Shown: positions 25,201-34,776, numbered from the stretch's first letter. The stretch: 64,000 nucleotides of DNA from Bacteroides mediterraneensis (GCF_016900355.1 NZ_JACJKA010000020.1:1-64000), one strand, 5' to 3'. The notes: a model not told the origin generated them from the sequence alone. A program made the numbers and translations.

Positions 25201-27603
25201 ATGAACAGACAGTATATCATATCATTTCTACTACTTTTAATCCTCACATTGTCCGGATGTGAGCAACTCAGACCTGACCGTAATTCGTATAAAAAAGATT
25301 TAAACATCAATATCACAAAAATAGAATTTGAGCCAGACTACAAACATTTTAAATTAAATGTAGAACTAAACGATACCCTTACAGCATTGTTATTAAGTAC
25401 CAATGCTGACAGTATTCATTTCAAAACAGAAGAGTTTTTGAAGGGTAATATATACAATCCCAAAACTCAACCTCAATTAGAAAGCTATGAAAACCTTAGA
25501 TTAAAAGAAATAACCCAACTAAAACTGGATGCACTATTTTTGGTTGATCTTACATTGGACTCCACAGCAATCAGCCAACAATATCGGATTATCAAGGATT
25601 TGAAACGACTCTTTGCACTAGACCATCTTCATGTAGCTTTTATGAAAAATGGAGGGGTAACACCAACAATGATAGCGTCAGAGTACGTACTAAATAACTA
25701 TTTCAAAAGTGAGCCAAAAGGTAAATACCTATACCGTGCCATATCTTCTAAAATTGATGAATTCAAAAATGACTCTTCCGAATATGTAGGAAATGTAAAA
25801 GACAGTATCCACGCAAATACAGTAACTTCTGCCCAGAAAATTATGTTCGTCTTTTCCGACGGAAAGGTCTACGACCATAATAAACCTATTGACCCAAAAC
25901 ATTTCGAGTTACAATACCAAATTACCAAAAAAATTGACACAACCCAAACTTTCCCTATCTTCTATTTTAACCTAAAAGAACAAACGGAACGAATTGATCA
26001 AGAAAATAAAGATGCCCAAAATTTTTTAATGGCAATTTGTCAAAAAAGCGGAGGTAAATACATCAATGCATTTAATCAACAATTAAGTTTAAATGACATA
26101 CTACATCTATTCAGAAAAAATTATATAGATAATATCTTTACATATGTCAATCCCGATTATAAAATTTATAGAGGAATAGAACGTAAACTCCAGATTGCAT
26201 GTTATTCAGGCGATAGTCTGATTGCATCCGATTATATCTATTATAATGTAGGGAGCATCTATAACCCCATCATAGTCAATGGTTCTACAACACTCCAAAT
26301 CATTCTTCAAGGCTGTTTTATTGGCATAATAACAATCCTTATACTCTATCTAATCTTCCAATTGATTTTACCATGTATAAGTTATTGGCTGTTCAAAAAG
26401 AAATATGTCACTCGATATAACGGCCAAAACATGAGTTATAACGGAATGTTAATCGAGCAGTCTTGCTATTTCTGCAAAGCTCCATTTAAAGAAGGAGACG
26501 AGATTGTGGTGAAATGCAAACATGTACTCCATAAATCATGCTGGGATGAAAATGAATACCAATGTCCTGAGTATGGAAGACATTGCAAGAAAGGACGGCA
26601 TTATTACAACTCAAAGAATTTATTTGATCCACGCAACGCATCATTTTATCTCTCATGGATTATTGCTGGAGCATTCGCTGGTCTCATTGCCTGGATTAAC
26701 TTTACAGCCAATGTCCACCATAGCGAAAATTTATTACTTGTGAAGTTCATTTACCTTATTTGGGGTATAGAACCTAATTCACCATCCATCACGTCCCTAA
26801 TAGAAGAATACGAAAGCAATCTTTTATTCCTTCCTTTCTATGGCTTGAATATTGGTTTCTTTCTTACCCTCTCATTAAGCATTTTAACCAGCCATGGCCG
26901 ATGGTTATGGAAGAGAATATTACAAATCATCCTTAGATCTATGATTGGAGGACTTCTCAGTTATTTATCTTTTTTTATCGGATGTGTCATTTCCATCACA
27001 CTAAACTTAAAAGACAATTCGTTCCTCATCGATTGGATTCCTTGGATGTTAAGCGGCCTATTCATTGCAACAGCCGTAACTTATGGAACTGACATCAAGT
27101 TAAAGAGAGCGCTGATTGGTGCAACAATCTCTATCATATTCGGACTTGGTTCAATGTATTTGTGGTCATTCTCATTCAACTCTCAAATAGACACACGTGA
27201 ATATCTACTTTTGAGTTACATGATTTATTGTATTGGATTTGCTATTAGTGTTGCAGCCACTAGTCCGAAATCTGAACGGTATTTTCTCAGAGTTGAAGGG
27301 CCCATCAAAGAAACAGATATTGCACTCTACAAATGGATGAAATCTTCAAATCGGCCCAAAAGAATATTAATTGGAAAATCTGTCAATTGTGATCTACAAA
27401 TGACATGGGACATTACCAGCCCTATTGCTCCTGAGCAAGCGGAAATAAAAATGATAAATGGATACCTTTACCTGACTGCTTTAGAAGAAGGTATTCTATT
27501 TAACAAAAAACCACTAAAAACTAATAACAAAAAGAAACTCTACCATGGGACTAAATTTGTAATAGGAAAAACAATATTCACATACCTCGAAAAAGATTTA
27601 TAA
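25201..27603 (+). CDS. Membrane hub with vWA-like, RING-H2-like and FHA domains
   Basis: An 800-residue protein. I start it at the Met at 25201 because it opens a lipoprotein signal with lipobox LSGC (Cys20); the upstream in-frame Met would bury it. The periplasmic domain (21-360) has a vWA-like core (ALFLVDLTLDST, Asp116/Thr118/Asp120; FSDGKV). TM1 is 363-398. A cytosolic RING-H2-like finger follows: Cys422, 425, 439, His441, His444, Cys447, Cys455 and Cys462 (C-x2-C-x13-C-x-H-x2-H-x2-C-x7-C-x6-C). The last pair is wider than the normal C-x2-C. About six to seven further TM segments span 481-690, and an FHA-like domain (about 718-800, ILIGKSVNCDLQM, GTKFVIGKT) closes the protein. It is a candidate E3 ligase and envelope hub. 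The vWA part resembles TssR in general design. An FHA domain would read phosphothreonine signals. Confidence 0.75.
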   Translation: MNRQYIISFLLLLILTLSGCEQLRPDRNSYKKDLNINITKIEFEPDYKHFKLNVELNDTLTALLLSTNADSIHFKTEEFLKGNIYNPKTQPQLESYENLRLKEITQLKLDALFLVDLTLDSTAISQQYRIIKDLKRLFALDHLHVAFMKNGGVTPTMIASEYVLNNYFKSEPKGKYLYRAISSKIDEFKNDSSEYVGNVKDSIHANTVTSAQKIMFVFSDGKVYDHNKPIDPKHFELQYQITKKIDTTQTFPIFYFNLKEQTERIDQENKDAQNFLMAICQKSGGKYINAFNQQLSLNDILHLFRKNYIDNIFTYVNPDYKIYRGIERKLQIACYSGDSLIASDYIYYNVGSIYNPIIVNGSTTLQIILQGCFIGIITILILYLIFQLILPCISYWLFKKKYVTRYNGQNMSYNGMLIEQSCYFCKAPFKEGDEIVVKCKHVLHKSCWDENEYQCPEYGRHCKKGRHYYNSKNLFDPRNASFYLSWIIAGAFAGLIAWINFTANVHHSENLLLVKFIYLIWGIEPNSPSITSLIEEYESNLLFLPFYGLNIGFFLTLSLSILTSHGRWLWKRILQIILRSMIGGLLSYLSFFIGCVISITLNLKDNSFLIDWIPWMLSGLFIATAVTYGTDIKLKRALIGATISIIFGLGSMYLWSFSFNSQIDTREYLLLSYMIYCIGFAISVAATSPKSERYFLRVEGPIKETDIALYKWMKSSNRPKRILIGKSVNCDLQMTWDITSPIAPEQAEIKMINGYLYLTALEEGILFNKKPLKTNNKKKLYHGTKFVIGKTIFTYLEKDL

Positions 27604-27658
27604 CAGCTAAAATAAGAAACAACAAGGCCAAAACTTTGGATAATCCAGAATTTCAAAA

Positions 27659-28417
27659 TCAGAACCAATCCTTCAATTCCGAGGCCTTGGCCTTGCTGAT
27701 GATAATTTTCTCGGGCACCGGCACTTTCAGGTTGATAGCCAACCGCCCGTTGAACCACAGGCTGATGTCGGACACGGCCTTCCGCGACACGATGAACTGG
27801 CGGTTGGCCCGGAAGAAATCGTGCGGGTTGAGCAGTTCGGCCAGCTCGTCGAGCGACTGTGAGAACACAAATTCCTTCCCGTCCCCGTCGACGGCCTTGA
27901 CCAGCCCGTTGGAAATATAGAAATACTGGATGGAATCGACCGATACCGGCAGAAACTTGTCGCCCTTCACCGGCACCAGAAAATGGGTCTTGTAGCTTTC
28001 CTCCTTTTTCAGACTCCGTAGTATCTCGGACAAGTCGGGCTGTTTCGCCACCTTCGGCTGTCCGCCCAACAGTTCCAGCTTGTGCATGGCCTCCTGTAAG
28101 TCGGTCCGGCTGATGGGCTTGAGCAGATAGGCCACACTGTTCACCTTGAATGCTTTCAGGGCATATTCATCGTAGGCCGTGGTAAAGATAATGGGACAGG
28201 TGATATCCACCTGCGCACAGATATCGAAAGCCGAACCGTCGGCCAGATGAATGTCTATAAACACCAATTCCGGCATGGGATGCGTGCGAAACCACTCCAC
28301 CCCGTCGAAAATGCTGTCCACCTCCCCGACGATTTCAAAATTGGTATCCACTTCCTGCATCACGGCCTTCAGGTTACGCAAGGCCGCTTTCTCATCTTCT
28401 ATAATCAGTGTTTTCAT
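27659..28417 (-). CDS. LytTR-family response regulator
   Basis: A 252-residue response regulator. The receiver domain holds IIEDE near the start and the phospho-acceptor Asp in FIDIHLADG (residue 55), with the conserved Lys in LLKPIS. The C-terminal LytTR DNA-binding domain has FFRANRQFIV. It is the last gene of the metal-efflux operon and starts 2 nt after the kinase gene, so the pair is cotranscribed. It probably regulates its own operon, as is common. Confidence 0.9.
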   Translation of the reverse strand: MKTLIIEDEKAALRNLKAVMQEVDTNFEIVGEVDSIFDGVEWFRTHPMPELVFIDIHLADGSAFDICAQVDITCPIIFTTAYDEYALKAFKVNSVAYLLKPISRTDLQEAMHKLELLGGQPKVAKQPDLSEILRSLKKEESYKTHFLVPVKGDKFLPVSVDSIQYFYISNGLVKAVDGDGKEFVFSQSLDELAELLNPHDFFRANRQFIVSRKAVSDISLWFNGRLAINLKVPVPEKIIISKAKASELKDWF

Positions 28418-28418
28418 T

Positions 28419-29462
28419 TCAAATCAAAGGTAAAATCACGGTGAAACGGTTGTTCTCTTCCTGTACGGAAACTTCCTTCTTGTAAAGCAACTGGTAACGT
28501 TTAGCCAAGTTAGCCAGCCCGATACCCATTCCGGCACTTCCTCCCCGCTTGGGTTGCAACGGATTACTCACCTCCACAGTATCGCCTTCGGCCTTCACTG
28601 AAACGGTCAACGGACGGCGGTTGCTGATTTCGTTGTGCTTCACAGCATTCTCGATCAGCAACTGAAGGGCCATGGGCGGGAGCTTACGGGAAAGCAGTTC
28701 CGGAGAAATCTGAATGTCAAACTGCAGATTCTCTTCATAGCGCACCTGCAACAGAAAGATATACGATCGCACAAACTCCATCTCCTCCCGCAGAGTCACG
28801 GAATGTGACTCATTATCCTGCAGGGTGTAACGCATCACTTTCGATAGTTCCTCCAGGTAATGACGGGCTTTGTCGGGCGATTCGCGAATGAGCAGGTACA
28901 GGGTATTCAGTGAATTGAAAAGCATATGCGGATTCAACTGGCTCTTCAGGGCCTCGTACTGGTTGATGATGTTTTCCGTGCGCAACTGCTGGTTCTCAAG
29001 CAGCATTTTGCGGCTCATCCGGTTCTGATGAAAGAAATAGCAGCTACCCGTCACAATGCAAGTAATCAGAAAATCCCGTAAAGGATGCAGATAATGATGA
29101 AGCATAGCATCGATGGCCGGGATGTCGAAATACTGGTGCAGATACACGAAGCATTTTCCCAGCAGGTTGCTGACCACCCACGTGAGCACAAACGCGCAGA
29201 GCATCTTCTTCCACCCGATGGATACCATGTCGCTGTTGAAGTGGAACACGGCCTCATTCAGGAAGAAAAGCAACAACAAGGAAACATATGTAAACAACAC
29301 CTCATTGCCCACATCTGCCCAGTGCATGCCCGGAAACGAAAGCCCGTCGGAAACATACGGATTCGACAAAGCAATCAGTTCCGGGAAATGCGTAAGGAAT
29401 GCCACCATGATAGAGATGGCATTCACTACCAGCAGATATTTATTGTCCACGATTCGCTTCAT
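28419..29462 (-). CDS. LytS/YehU-family sensor histidine kinase
   Basis: A 347-residue kinase with four N-terminal membrane segments (about 1-130), a coiled linker and the His_kinase motif LNPHMLFNSLN, whose His is the phosphorylated residue. The ATPase domain shows LIENAVKHNEIS and GMGIGLANLAKRY. It is followed by its LytTR regulator and preceded by the efflux adaptor gene (9-nt gap). It probably senses envelope metal stress; the ligand is unknown. Confidence 0.9.
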   Translation of the reverse strand: MKRIVDNKYLLVVNAISIMVAFLTHFPELIALSNPYVSDGLSFPGMHWADVGNEVLFTYVSLLLLFFLNEAVFHFNSDMVSIGWKKMLCAFVLTWVVSNLLGKCFVYLHQYFDIPAIDAMLHHYLHPLRDFLITCIVTGSCYFFHQNRMSRKMLLENQQLRTENIINQYEALKSQLNPHMLFNSLNTLYLLIRESPDKARHYLEELSKVMRYTLQDNESHSVTLREEMEFVRSYIFLLQVRYEENLQFDIQISPELLSRKLPPMALQLLIENAVKHNEISNRRPLTVSVKAEGDTVEVSNPLQPKRGGSAGMGIGLANLAKRYQLLYKKEVSVQEENNRFTVILPLI

Positions 29463-29471
29463 GCGTCAAAA

Positions 29472-30389
29472 TCAAGATTTGGAAGACACCTTACGAGCCG
29501 ATACATACATACCCGGACGGAAGTCCTTGAGCGGATTCAGCACGCGCGCATATACCTTGATGGAACGGTTAGTGCTGTCCACCATCTGGTCGATAGATAC
29601 CAGCACGGCCTCAAAGTTCTGATTTCCCATGCCATTCACGTGAAATTCAAAATGGTCGCCCACCTTTAAGTCGTCCAGGTCTTTCTCATAGGCCGTCAGC
29701 TGCAACATCAGTGAATGCTTGTCGATGACATCACACACGGGTTCTCCCACGTTGAAATATTTTCCCAAGTTGACATTCATATTGGTAACGTATCCACTCA
29801 GAGGAGCTTTGATTTCCAGGTAAGGATGAATGCCCTGCGTCTGCAAATGATGAGTATCCATACCCAAAATTTTCAACTGGGCAGCACTTGCATCCAACAG
29901 ACTCTTCATGGAAAGATATTCCGATTTACTCTGCTGCATCTGTTTCTGGGAAGCTGCCTCATGTGAAGCGAGATTCTTCTGGCGTGCATATTCTTTTTCT
30001 AAGAACTCGATTTGTGCAGCCGCGTCCAGCCATGTCTGCTGCAGAGTAATGAAATCCGGATTCTTCAGGGTCAAAATAACCTGACCTTTCTGTACGTAAC
30101 TGCCCGGGAGAAAAGACACACTGTGTACGGCTCCTCCCATACTCAAGGTAATAGTAGCATGCTTTTGCGGTGGTATCATCAAAACTCCGTTGAACGAAGG
30201 AGCATTGGCCACCTGGGTAGCTCCCGACATGCCGTCTACCACCATGCTATCGGTAGCCGCAGCAAGGCTATCCTGCGATGTAGAAAGGGTATCGGTTGCT
30301 TCATCAGTGGTTTGCTCGGATGCACCTCCACCGCAAGAGGTGAAAGCCAGTGCACACCATAAGGCTGAGAAAAAAAGTATCTGTTTCAT
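29472..30389 (-). CDS. RND efflux periplasmic adaptor lipoprotein (HlyD/CusB family)
   Basis: A 305-residue adaptor with a lipoprotein signal (FTSCGGG, Cys19). It has the barrel-sandwich and hairpin pattern of CusB/CzcB: VSFLPGSYVQKGQVILTL, the helical hairpin EFLEKEYARQKNLASHEAAS, then APLSGYVTNMNVNLGKYFNVGE and a C-terminal domain. Length is short for CusB (usually about 400), so metal-binding termini are probably reduced. It links the RND pump to the outer-membrane channel part of the fused gene directly upstream. Confidence 0.9.
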   Translation of the reverse strand: MKQILFFSALWCALAFTSCGGGASEQTTDEATDTLSTSQDSLAAATDSMVVDGMSGATQVANAPSFNGVLMIPPQKHATITLSMGGAVHSVSFLPGSYVQKGQVILTLKNPDFITLQQTWLDAAAQIEFLEKEYARQKNLASHEAASQKQMQQSKSEYLSMKSLLDASAAQLKILGMDTHHLQTQGIHPYLEIKAPLSGYVTNMNVNLGKYFNVGEPVCDVIDKHSLMLQLTAYEKDLDDLKVGDHFEFHVNGMGNQNFEAVLVSIDQMVDSTNRSIKVYARVLNPLKDFRPGMYVSARKVSSKS

Positions 30390-30407
30390 CTTGTTATGCT
30401 TTTTATT

Positions 30408-33400
30408 TTATTCAGTGTATAATTCGATTTCCAGTACGGATACGTTGTAGGCATATACCGTTTCAATGTAATTCTTACGGATTTCGCGGGAAGCATTCAA
30501 ATTCTGTACGAAATCCGTGATGTTGATTTCACTTTCCTTGAACTTCAACAAGGCACTTTCTTGAAGAGCTTCCGCTTCTTTCAGAGCTGCTTTAGAATAA
30601 TAGTCCAGGCTTTCCTGCTGCTGACGGGCACGCCGGTAAAGTTCTTCCACCTGGTTATTCAACTGCACCCGATTTTGCTCGGCCTGCCATTCCGCAATTT
30701 GCAGGTTTACCTTGGCCTGCTTGCTGCGGCTGCGCTGCGGAAAGAATAAAATAGGGAAAGACACTCCCACCATCCACGAATTCAGTCCGTTCAGCGGGGC
30801 GATTTTCTGACGCACATAGCCCACTGAGAATTCCGGGAAGAATTTGCTGCGCTCAATACGGAGCTCCGATTTCTTCTCCTGCACCTGGCTGGCAAAATAA
30901 TTCAGATGAGCAGCCGAAAGAGATCTGTCCTGCACAGAAAGTGGAAGAACAGCCAATGAGCTGTCGTTCGGTACCACCGGAGAATCTGAGTAGCAAGCCC
31001 AAGCAAAACGACGGGAAGCCAGTTCCATCTCTTCACGTGCCTGCAAGATACGGGTATGCAAATCTGCGGCAAGAGCGGCAATCATATTCCGTTCCGTCCG
31101 GTCGATGTCCCCCTGTTCGAAACGCATGTCCCCGCTTTCCTTCAGTTTCAGAGCTAATGCTTCCTGCTCGCTATATAAACGATACAAATGGCAGGCATAC
31201 TGGTAGTACACCCAAGCACGTTTTACTTCGGCCACAATCTCTTTCTTCACCATATCACGGTAGTTGCTGCCAGTGGTCACCTGTGCATTAACCAGCGCAT
31301 TCTTATAGAATGGCGTCAGGAACGAACCCAGCGACTGTTCCACCGACAGTTCATTATCTTTCCGGTAGGCTCCATTCAGCTGTCCCCAAGAGTAGCTGAA
31401 CGAGGTATTACCTCCATCCCACACTTCTCCGCGGGCTGCCCGGCTCCGCTCAATCTCCGCATTGGCCATCTTCAGCCGCGGATGATTCTGCAAAGCTATC
31501 TCTACTGCCTCCTCCAGCGAAATCGCCTTCTGAGGAGTTGAAGTCACGGCAGAAGCAGATGCGGCCAGCAACAGCAGCAGACAAGTCATTCCTGCTTTTC
31601 TACCCAACCGTACACGGTGTTTTTTCCGTCCCCACACATGAGCAATGGAATTTACCAGCCGATAGAATACCGGTATCACTATCAAAGTCAGCACGGTAGA
31701 CACAATCAGTCCGCCAATCACTACCGTAGCCAGCGGACGCTGTACTTCCGCTCCGGCCGAAGTGGCCACTGCCATCGGCACAAAACCCAGTGAAGCTACC
31801 AGTCCGGTCAAGAATACCGGTCTCAACAGATGAGGACATCCTTTTGCAATAATTCGATTCGTACACATAGTATAAGTCTTTTCTTTTCGTAAGTCATTAA
31901 AATGGTTGATCATTAAGATACCATTCAACACGGCCACGCCAAACAGGGCTATAAATCCCACGCCAGCCGAGATACTGAACGGAAGACCGCGCAACCACAA
32001 CGCCACGATACCTCCAATCAGCGACAAAGGTACAGTAGAAAAAACAACTAATGAATAAATTACGCTTCTAAATGCAAAAAATAACAGTAAAAGTATCAAC
32101 ATCAGGGCAATTGGGATCACGATACTCAACGTGCGTACGGCATTCTGCAGGTTCTCAAACTGTCCGCCGTACTCCCAATAATAACCCGGTTTCAGCTTGA
32201 TATTCTTTTCCAAAGAGGTACGAATCTGTGCCACTACTTGCTGAATGTCGGCATCTCGCACATTGACACCAATGACAATCCGTCGCTTGGTGGCATCACG
32301 GTTAATCTGCAACGGACCGTTCTCCAGGTCGATGCTGGCCACTTCGCTGACCGGTATCTGGATGCCTTCGCTCGTGCGGACAAACAGCTTGTCAATATTC
32401 AAATCTTTCACCTTATCCTTATCCAAACGCAGCACAAGATCGAAACGGCGTTCGTTTTCAAACACTACTCCGGCAGTCTCGCCTGCATATGCCGTACGGA
32501 TGATGGAGTTCAGTTCTTCAATGTCGATGCCGTAACGGGCAATCTTGTCACGGTCGTATTTCACCAGCAGCTGCGGAAGTCCCATGGCCTGTTCTACCAG
32601 CACATCGGATGCGCCAGGTACCTGCTCCACATATTTTGCGGCCTCTTTTGCCTTGGCATAAAGTTCGGTCATGTCTTCTCCATACAGCTTGATGGCAATG
32701 TCGGCTTTAGCGCCCGTCATCAATTCATTGAAACGCAACTGGATAGGCTGACTGAAATTGAATTCAGCTCCTTTTACCGACTCCAGCGACTTTTTCATCT
32801 TTTCTACCATTTCCGCCCGGCTGCTGGCCGAAGTCCATTCCTTGAAAGGCTTCATCACAATCATCACATCGGCATCTTCTACCGCCATCGGGTCGGTCGG
32901 CACTTCAGCCGTACCGATTTTGGCTACTACGTGTTTGATTTCCGGGAAGTCTTCTTTCAGTTTCTTCTCGGCTGCGAGCGACACCTCAATGCTGCGGCTC
33001 AAGGAGCTACCTGCCGGGAGGGTCATCTGCATGGCAAAGTCACCTTCGTCGAGTGTCGGAATAAATTCAGCTCCCAACCGGGTAAACAACAAGAAGGATA
33101 ATATTAATAAGGTAAAGGCCGAAGCCAGTGTACCCCACACATGGGACAGACAGAAACTCAAGACACGGTGATACACGTGGTTCAGTTTCTCAAAGAAACG
33201 GTCGGCCAAGGTCGGTTTGACAGCTACACTACGTTTCAGGAAAAGCGAAGCCATCATCGGCACATACGTGAGTGACAACAACAGAGCTCCGATGATACAG
33301 AACACCAGCGTCTTGGCCATCGGGGTAAAGTATTTTCCTTCGATTCCGGTCAAAGTCAATATCGGGAAGAATACAATCAGGATAATCAACACCGCAAACG

Positions 33401-34748
33401 TCGCGCTCCGCACCACATTGCCGGCACCTTTTTCCACTTCCTCATCCATTTCCTTCTTACTCAGCGTACGACCCATCCATTTTTTGCTATAGATGTGTGC
33501 CAGGATACCTTCCAATATCACAATGGAGCCGTCTACCACAATACCGAAGTCGATGGCTCCCAAACTCATCAGGTTGGCCGACACACCAAATACCCGCATC
33601 AGGATAAAGGCAAACAACATGGCCAGCGGTATGACAGAAGCCACAATCAGTCCGGCACGTACATTTCCCAAGAAGATAATCAACACCACGAACACAATCA
33701 CTGCACCTTCCACCAGGTTGCGAATCACCGTCGAGATGTTCCGGTTCACCAGTTCCGAACGGTTCAGATAAGGTCCCACGCTAATTCCTTCCGGCAGCAT
33801 CTTTTGCACCTTCGCCACCCGTTTCTCCAGTTCCTGAGTTACCACATTGGCATTGGCTCCTTTCAGCATCATGGCAATACCACCCACACACTCGCCGTTT
33901 CCATCCATGGTCATGGCACCGAAACGCTTGGGAGCACCATAGCGTACTTTCCCGATGTCGCTCACATGTACGGGAATACCGCCACGGTTGGTCACCACAA
34001 TCTGCTCAATATCCTTCAAGTCGGTAATCATACCTTCCGAACGGATATAATAGGCACGGTTCACCTTTTCTATATAGCTACCTCCGGTATTTTGGTTGTT
34101 GCGGCTCAAAGCATCGAACACGTCGCTGATGGTAATGTTCAACGAATACAACGCATCCGGGTCAACCGCTACCTCATATTGCTTCAGATACCCTCCGAAA
34201 CTGTTGATTTCCACGATACCCGGTATACCCGAAAGCTGACGTTTCACAATCCAGTCCTGGATGGTACGCAACTCCATGGCATCGTACTTCTTTTCATATC
34301 CCGGAGCTACTTTCAGCACATACTGGTAAATCTCTCCCAAACCAGTGGTAATCGGCATCATTTCCGGTACGCCCAGATTGGAAGGAATCTCCCCGGCCAC
34401 GGTCTGTATCTGTTCATTGACCAACTGACGGGCATCCAGCGTAGGCACGCTTTCCTTGAATACGACCGTCACTACGGAAAGTCCAAAACGAGACACCGAA
34501 CGGATTTCCTGCACATTCATAATGTTGCTCATGGCAACCTCTATCGGGAACGTAATCAGCTGCTCTACCTCCTGCGGAGCCAAAGTAGGCGATACCGTGA
34601 CCACCTGCACCTGATTATTGGTAATATCAGGTACGGCATCAATAGGCAACGTCAGCATAGAATAAATGCCCCCAATCATTAAAAACAGTGTTGTCAAAGC
34701 GACAAACAGTTTTTTTCGAATTGAAAAATGGACTATTTTCTTAAACAT
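30408..34748 (-). CDS. CusA/CzcA-type RND pump fused to a TolC-like outer-membrane factor
   Basis: A 1446-residue fusion. Residues 1 to about 1050 form a heavy-metal (HME) RND pump with 12 TM segments; the TM4 HME signature reads DFGIVVDGSIVILEG. Residues from about 1054 hold a signal-peptide-like segment (MTCLLLLLAASASAVTS) and then an OEP/TolC-like domain (SLEEAVEIALQNHPRLKMAN) to the end. An AxA site at about 1066-1068 could allow cleavage by signal peptidase, which would release the TolC part to the periplasm. Such fusions occur in Bacteroidetes. The pump probably exports Cu(I), Ag(I), Zn(II) or similar; the ion cannot be set from sequence. Confidence 0.9.
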   Translation of the reverse strand: MFKKIVHFSIRKKLFVALTTLFLMIGGIYSMLTLPIDAVPDITNNQVQVVTVSPTLAPQEVEQLITFPIEVAMSNIMNVQEIRSVSRFGLSVVTVVFKESVPTLDARQLVNEQIQTVAGEIPSNLGVPEMMPITTGLGEIYQYVLKVAPGYEKKYDAMELRTIQDWIVKRQLSGIPGIVEINSFGGYLKQYEVAVDPDALYSLNITISDVFDALSRNNQNTGGSYIEKVNRAYYIRSEGMITDLKDIEQIVVTNRGGIPVHVSDIGKVRYGAPKRFGAMTMDGNGECVGGIAMMLKGANANVVTQELEKRVAKVQKMLPEGISVGPYLNRSELVNRNISTVIRNLVEGAVIVFVVLIIFLGNVRAGLIVASVIPLAMLFAFILMRVFGVSANLMSLGAIDFGIVVDGSIVILEGILAHIYSKKWMGRTLSKKEMDEEVEKGAGNVVRSATFAVLIILIVFFPILTLTGIEGKYFTPMAKTLVFCIIGALLLSLTYVPMMASLFLKRSVAVKPTLADRFFEKLNHVYHRVLSFCLSHVWGTLASAFTLLILSFLLFTRLGAEFIPTLDEGDFAMQMTLPAGSSLSRSIEVSLAAEKKLKEDFPEIKHVVAKIGTAEVPTDPMAVEDADVMIVMKPFKEWTSASSRAEMVEKMKKSLESVKGAEFNFSQPIQLRFNELMTGAKADIAIKLYGEDMTELYAKAKEAAKYVEQVPGASDVLVEQAMGLPQLLVKYDRDKIARYGIDIEELNSIIRTAYAGETAGVVFENERRFDLVLRLDKDKVKDLNIDKLFVRTSEGIQIPVSEVASIDLENGPLQINRDATKRRIVIGVNVRDADIQQVVAQIRTSLEKNIKLKPGYYWEYGGQFENLQNAVRTLSIVIPIALMLILLLLFFAFRSVIYSLVVFSTVPLSLIGGIVALWLRGLPFSISAGVGFIALFGVAVLNGILMINHFNDLRKEKTYTMCTNRIIAKGCPHLLRPVFLTGLVASLGFVPMAVATSAGAEVQRPLATVVIGGLIVSTVLTLIVIPVFYRLVNSIAHVWGRKKHRVRLGRKAGMTCLLLLLAASASAVTSTPQKAISLEEAVEIALQNHPRLKMANAEIERSRAARGEVWDGGNTSFSYSWGQLNGAYRKDNELSVEQSLGSFLTPFYKNALVNAQVTTGSNYRDMVKKEIVAEVKRAWVYYQYACHLYRLYSEQEALALKLKESGDMRFEQGDIDRTERNMIAALAADLHTRILQAREEMELASRRFAWACYSDSPVVPNDSSLAVLPLSVQDRSLSAAHLNYFASQVQEKKSELRIERSKFFPEFSVGYVRQKIAPLNGLNSWMVGVSFPILFFPQRSRSKQAKVNLQIAEWQAEQNRVQLNNQVEELYRRARQQQESLDYYSKAALKEAEALQESALLKFKESEINITDFVQNLNASREIRKNYIETVYAYNVSVLEIELYTE

Positions 34749-34776
34749 TTTCTTGAGTGTTGATTAATGATGGTAG

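Noticed and set aside
2098..27603. Prophage or R-type pyocin cluster
   Set aside because: It has ClpV, TssB/C, TssF/TssK-like and Bacteroidetes Hcp proteins but no capsid, terminase, lysis or tail-fibre genes.
27604..27658. Terminator after the RING hub gene
   Set aside because: Only a weak CCAAA/TTTGG pairing without a T-run is visible.
29085..29669. 194-codon plus-strand ORF over the kinase gene
   Set aside because: It is antisense to the conserved histidine kinase and adaptor genes and has no family signature.
33495..34682. 395-codon plus-strand ORF inside the RND gene
   Set aside because: It is antisense to conserved RND sequence, is rich in His/Gln/Arg with no domain, and has no promoter.
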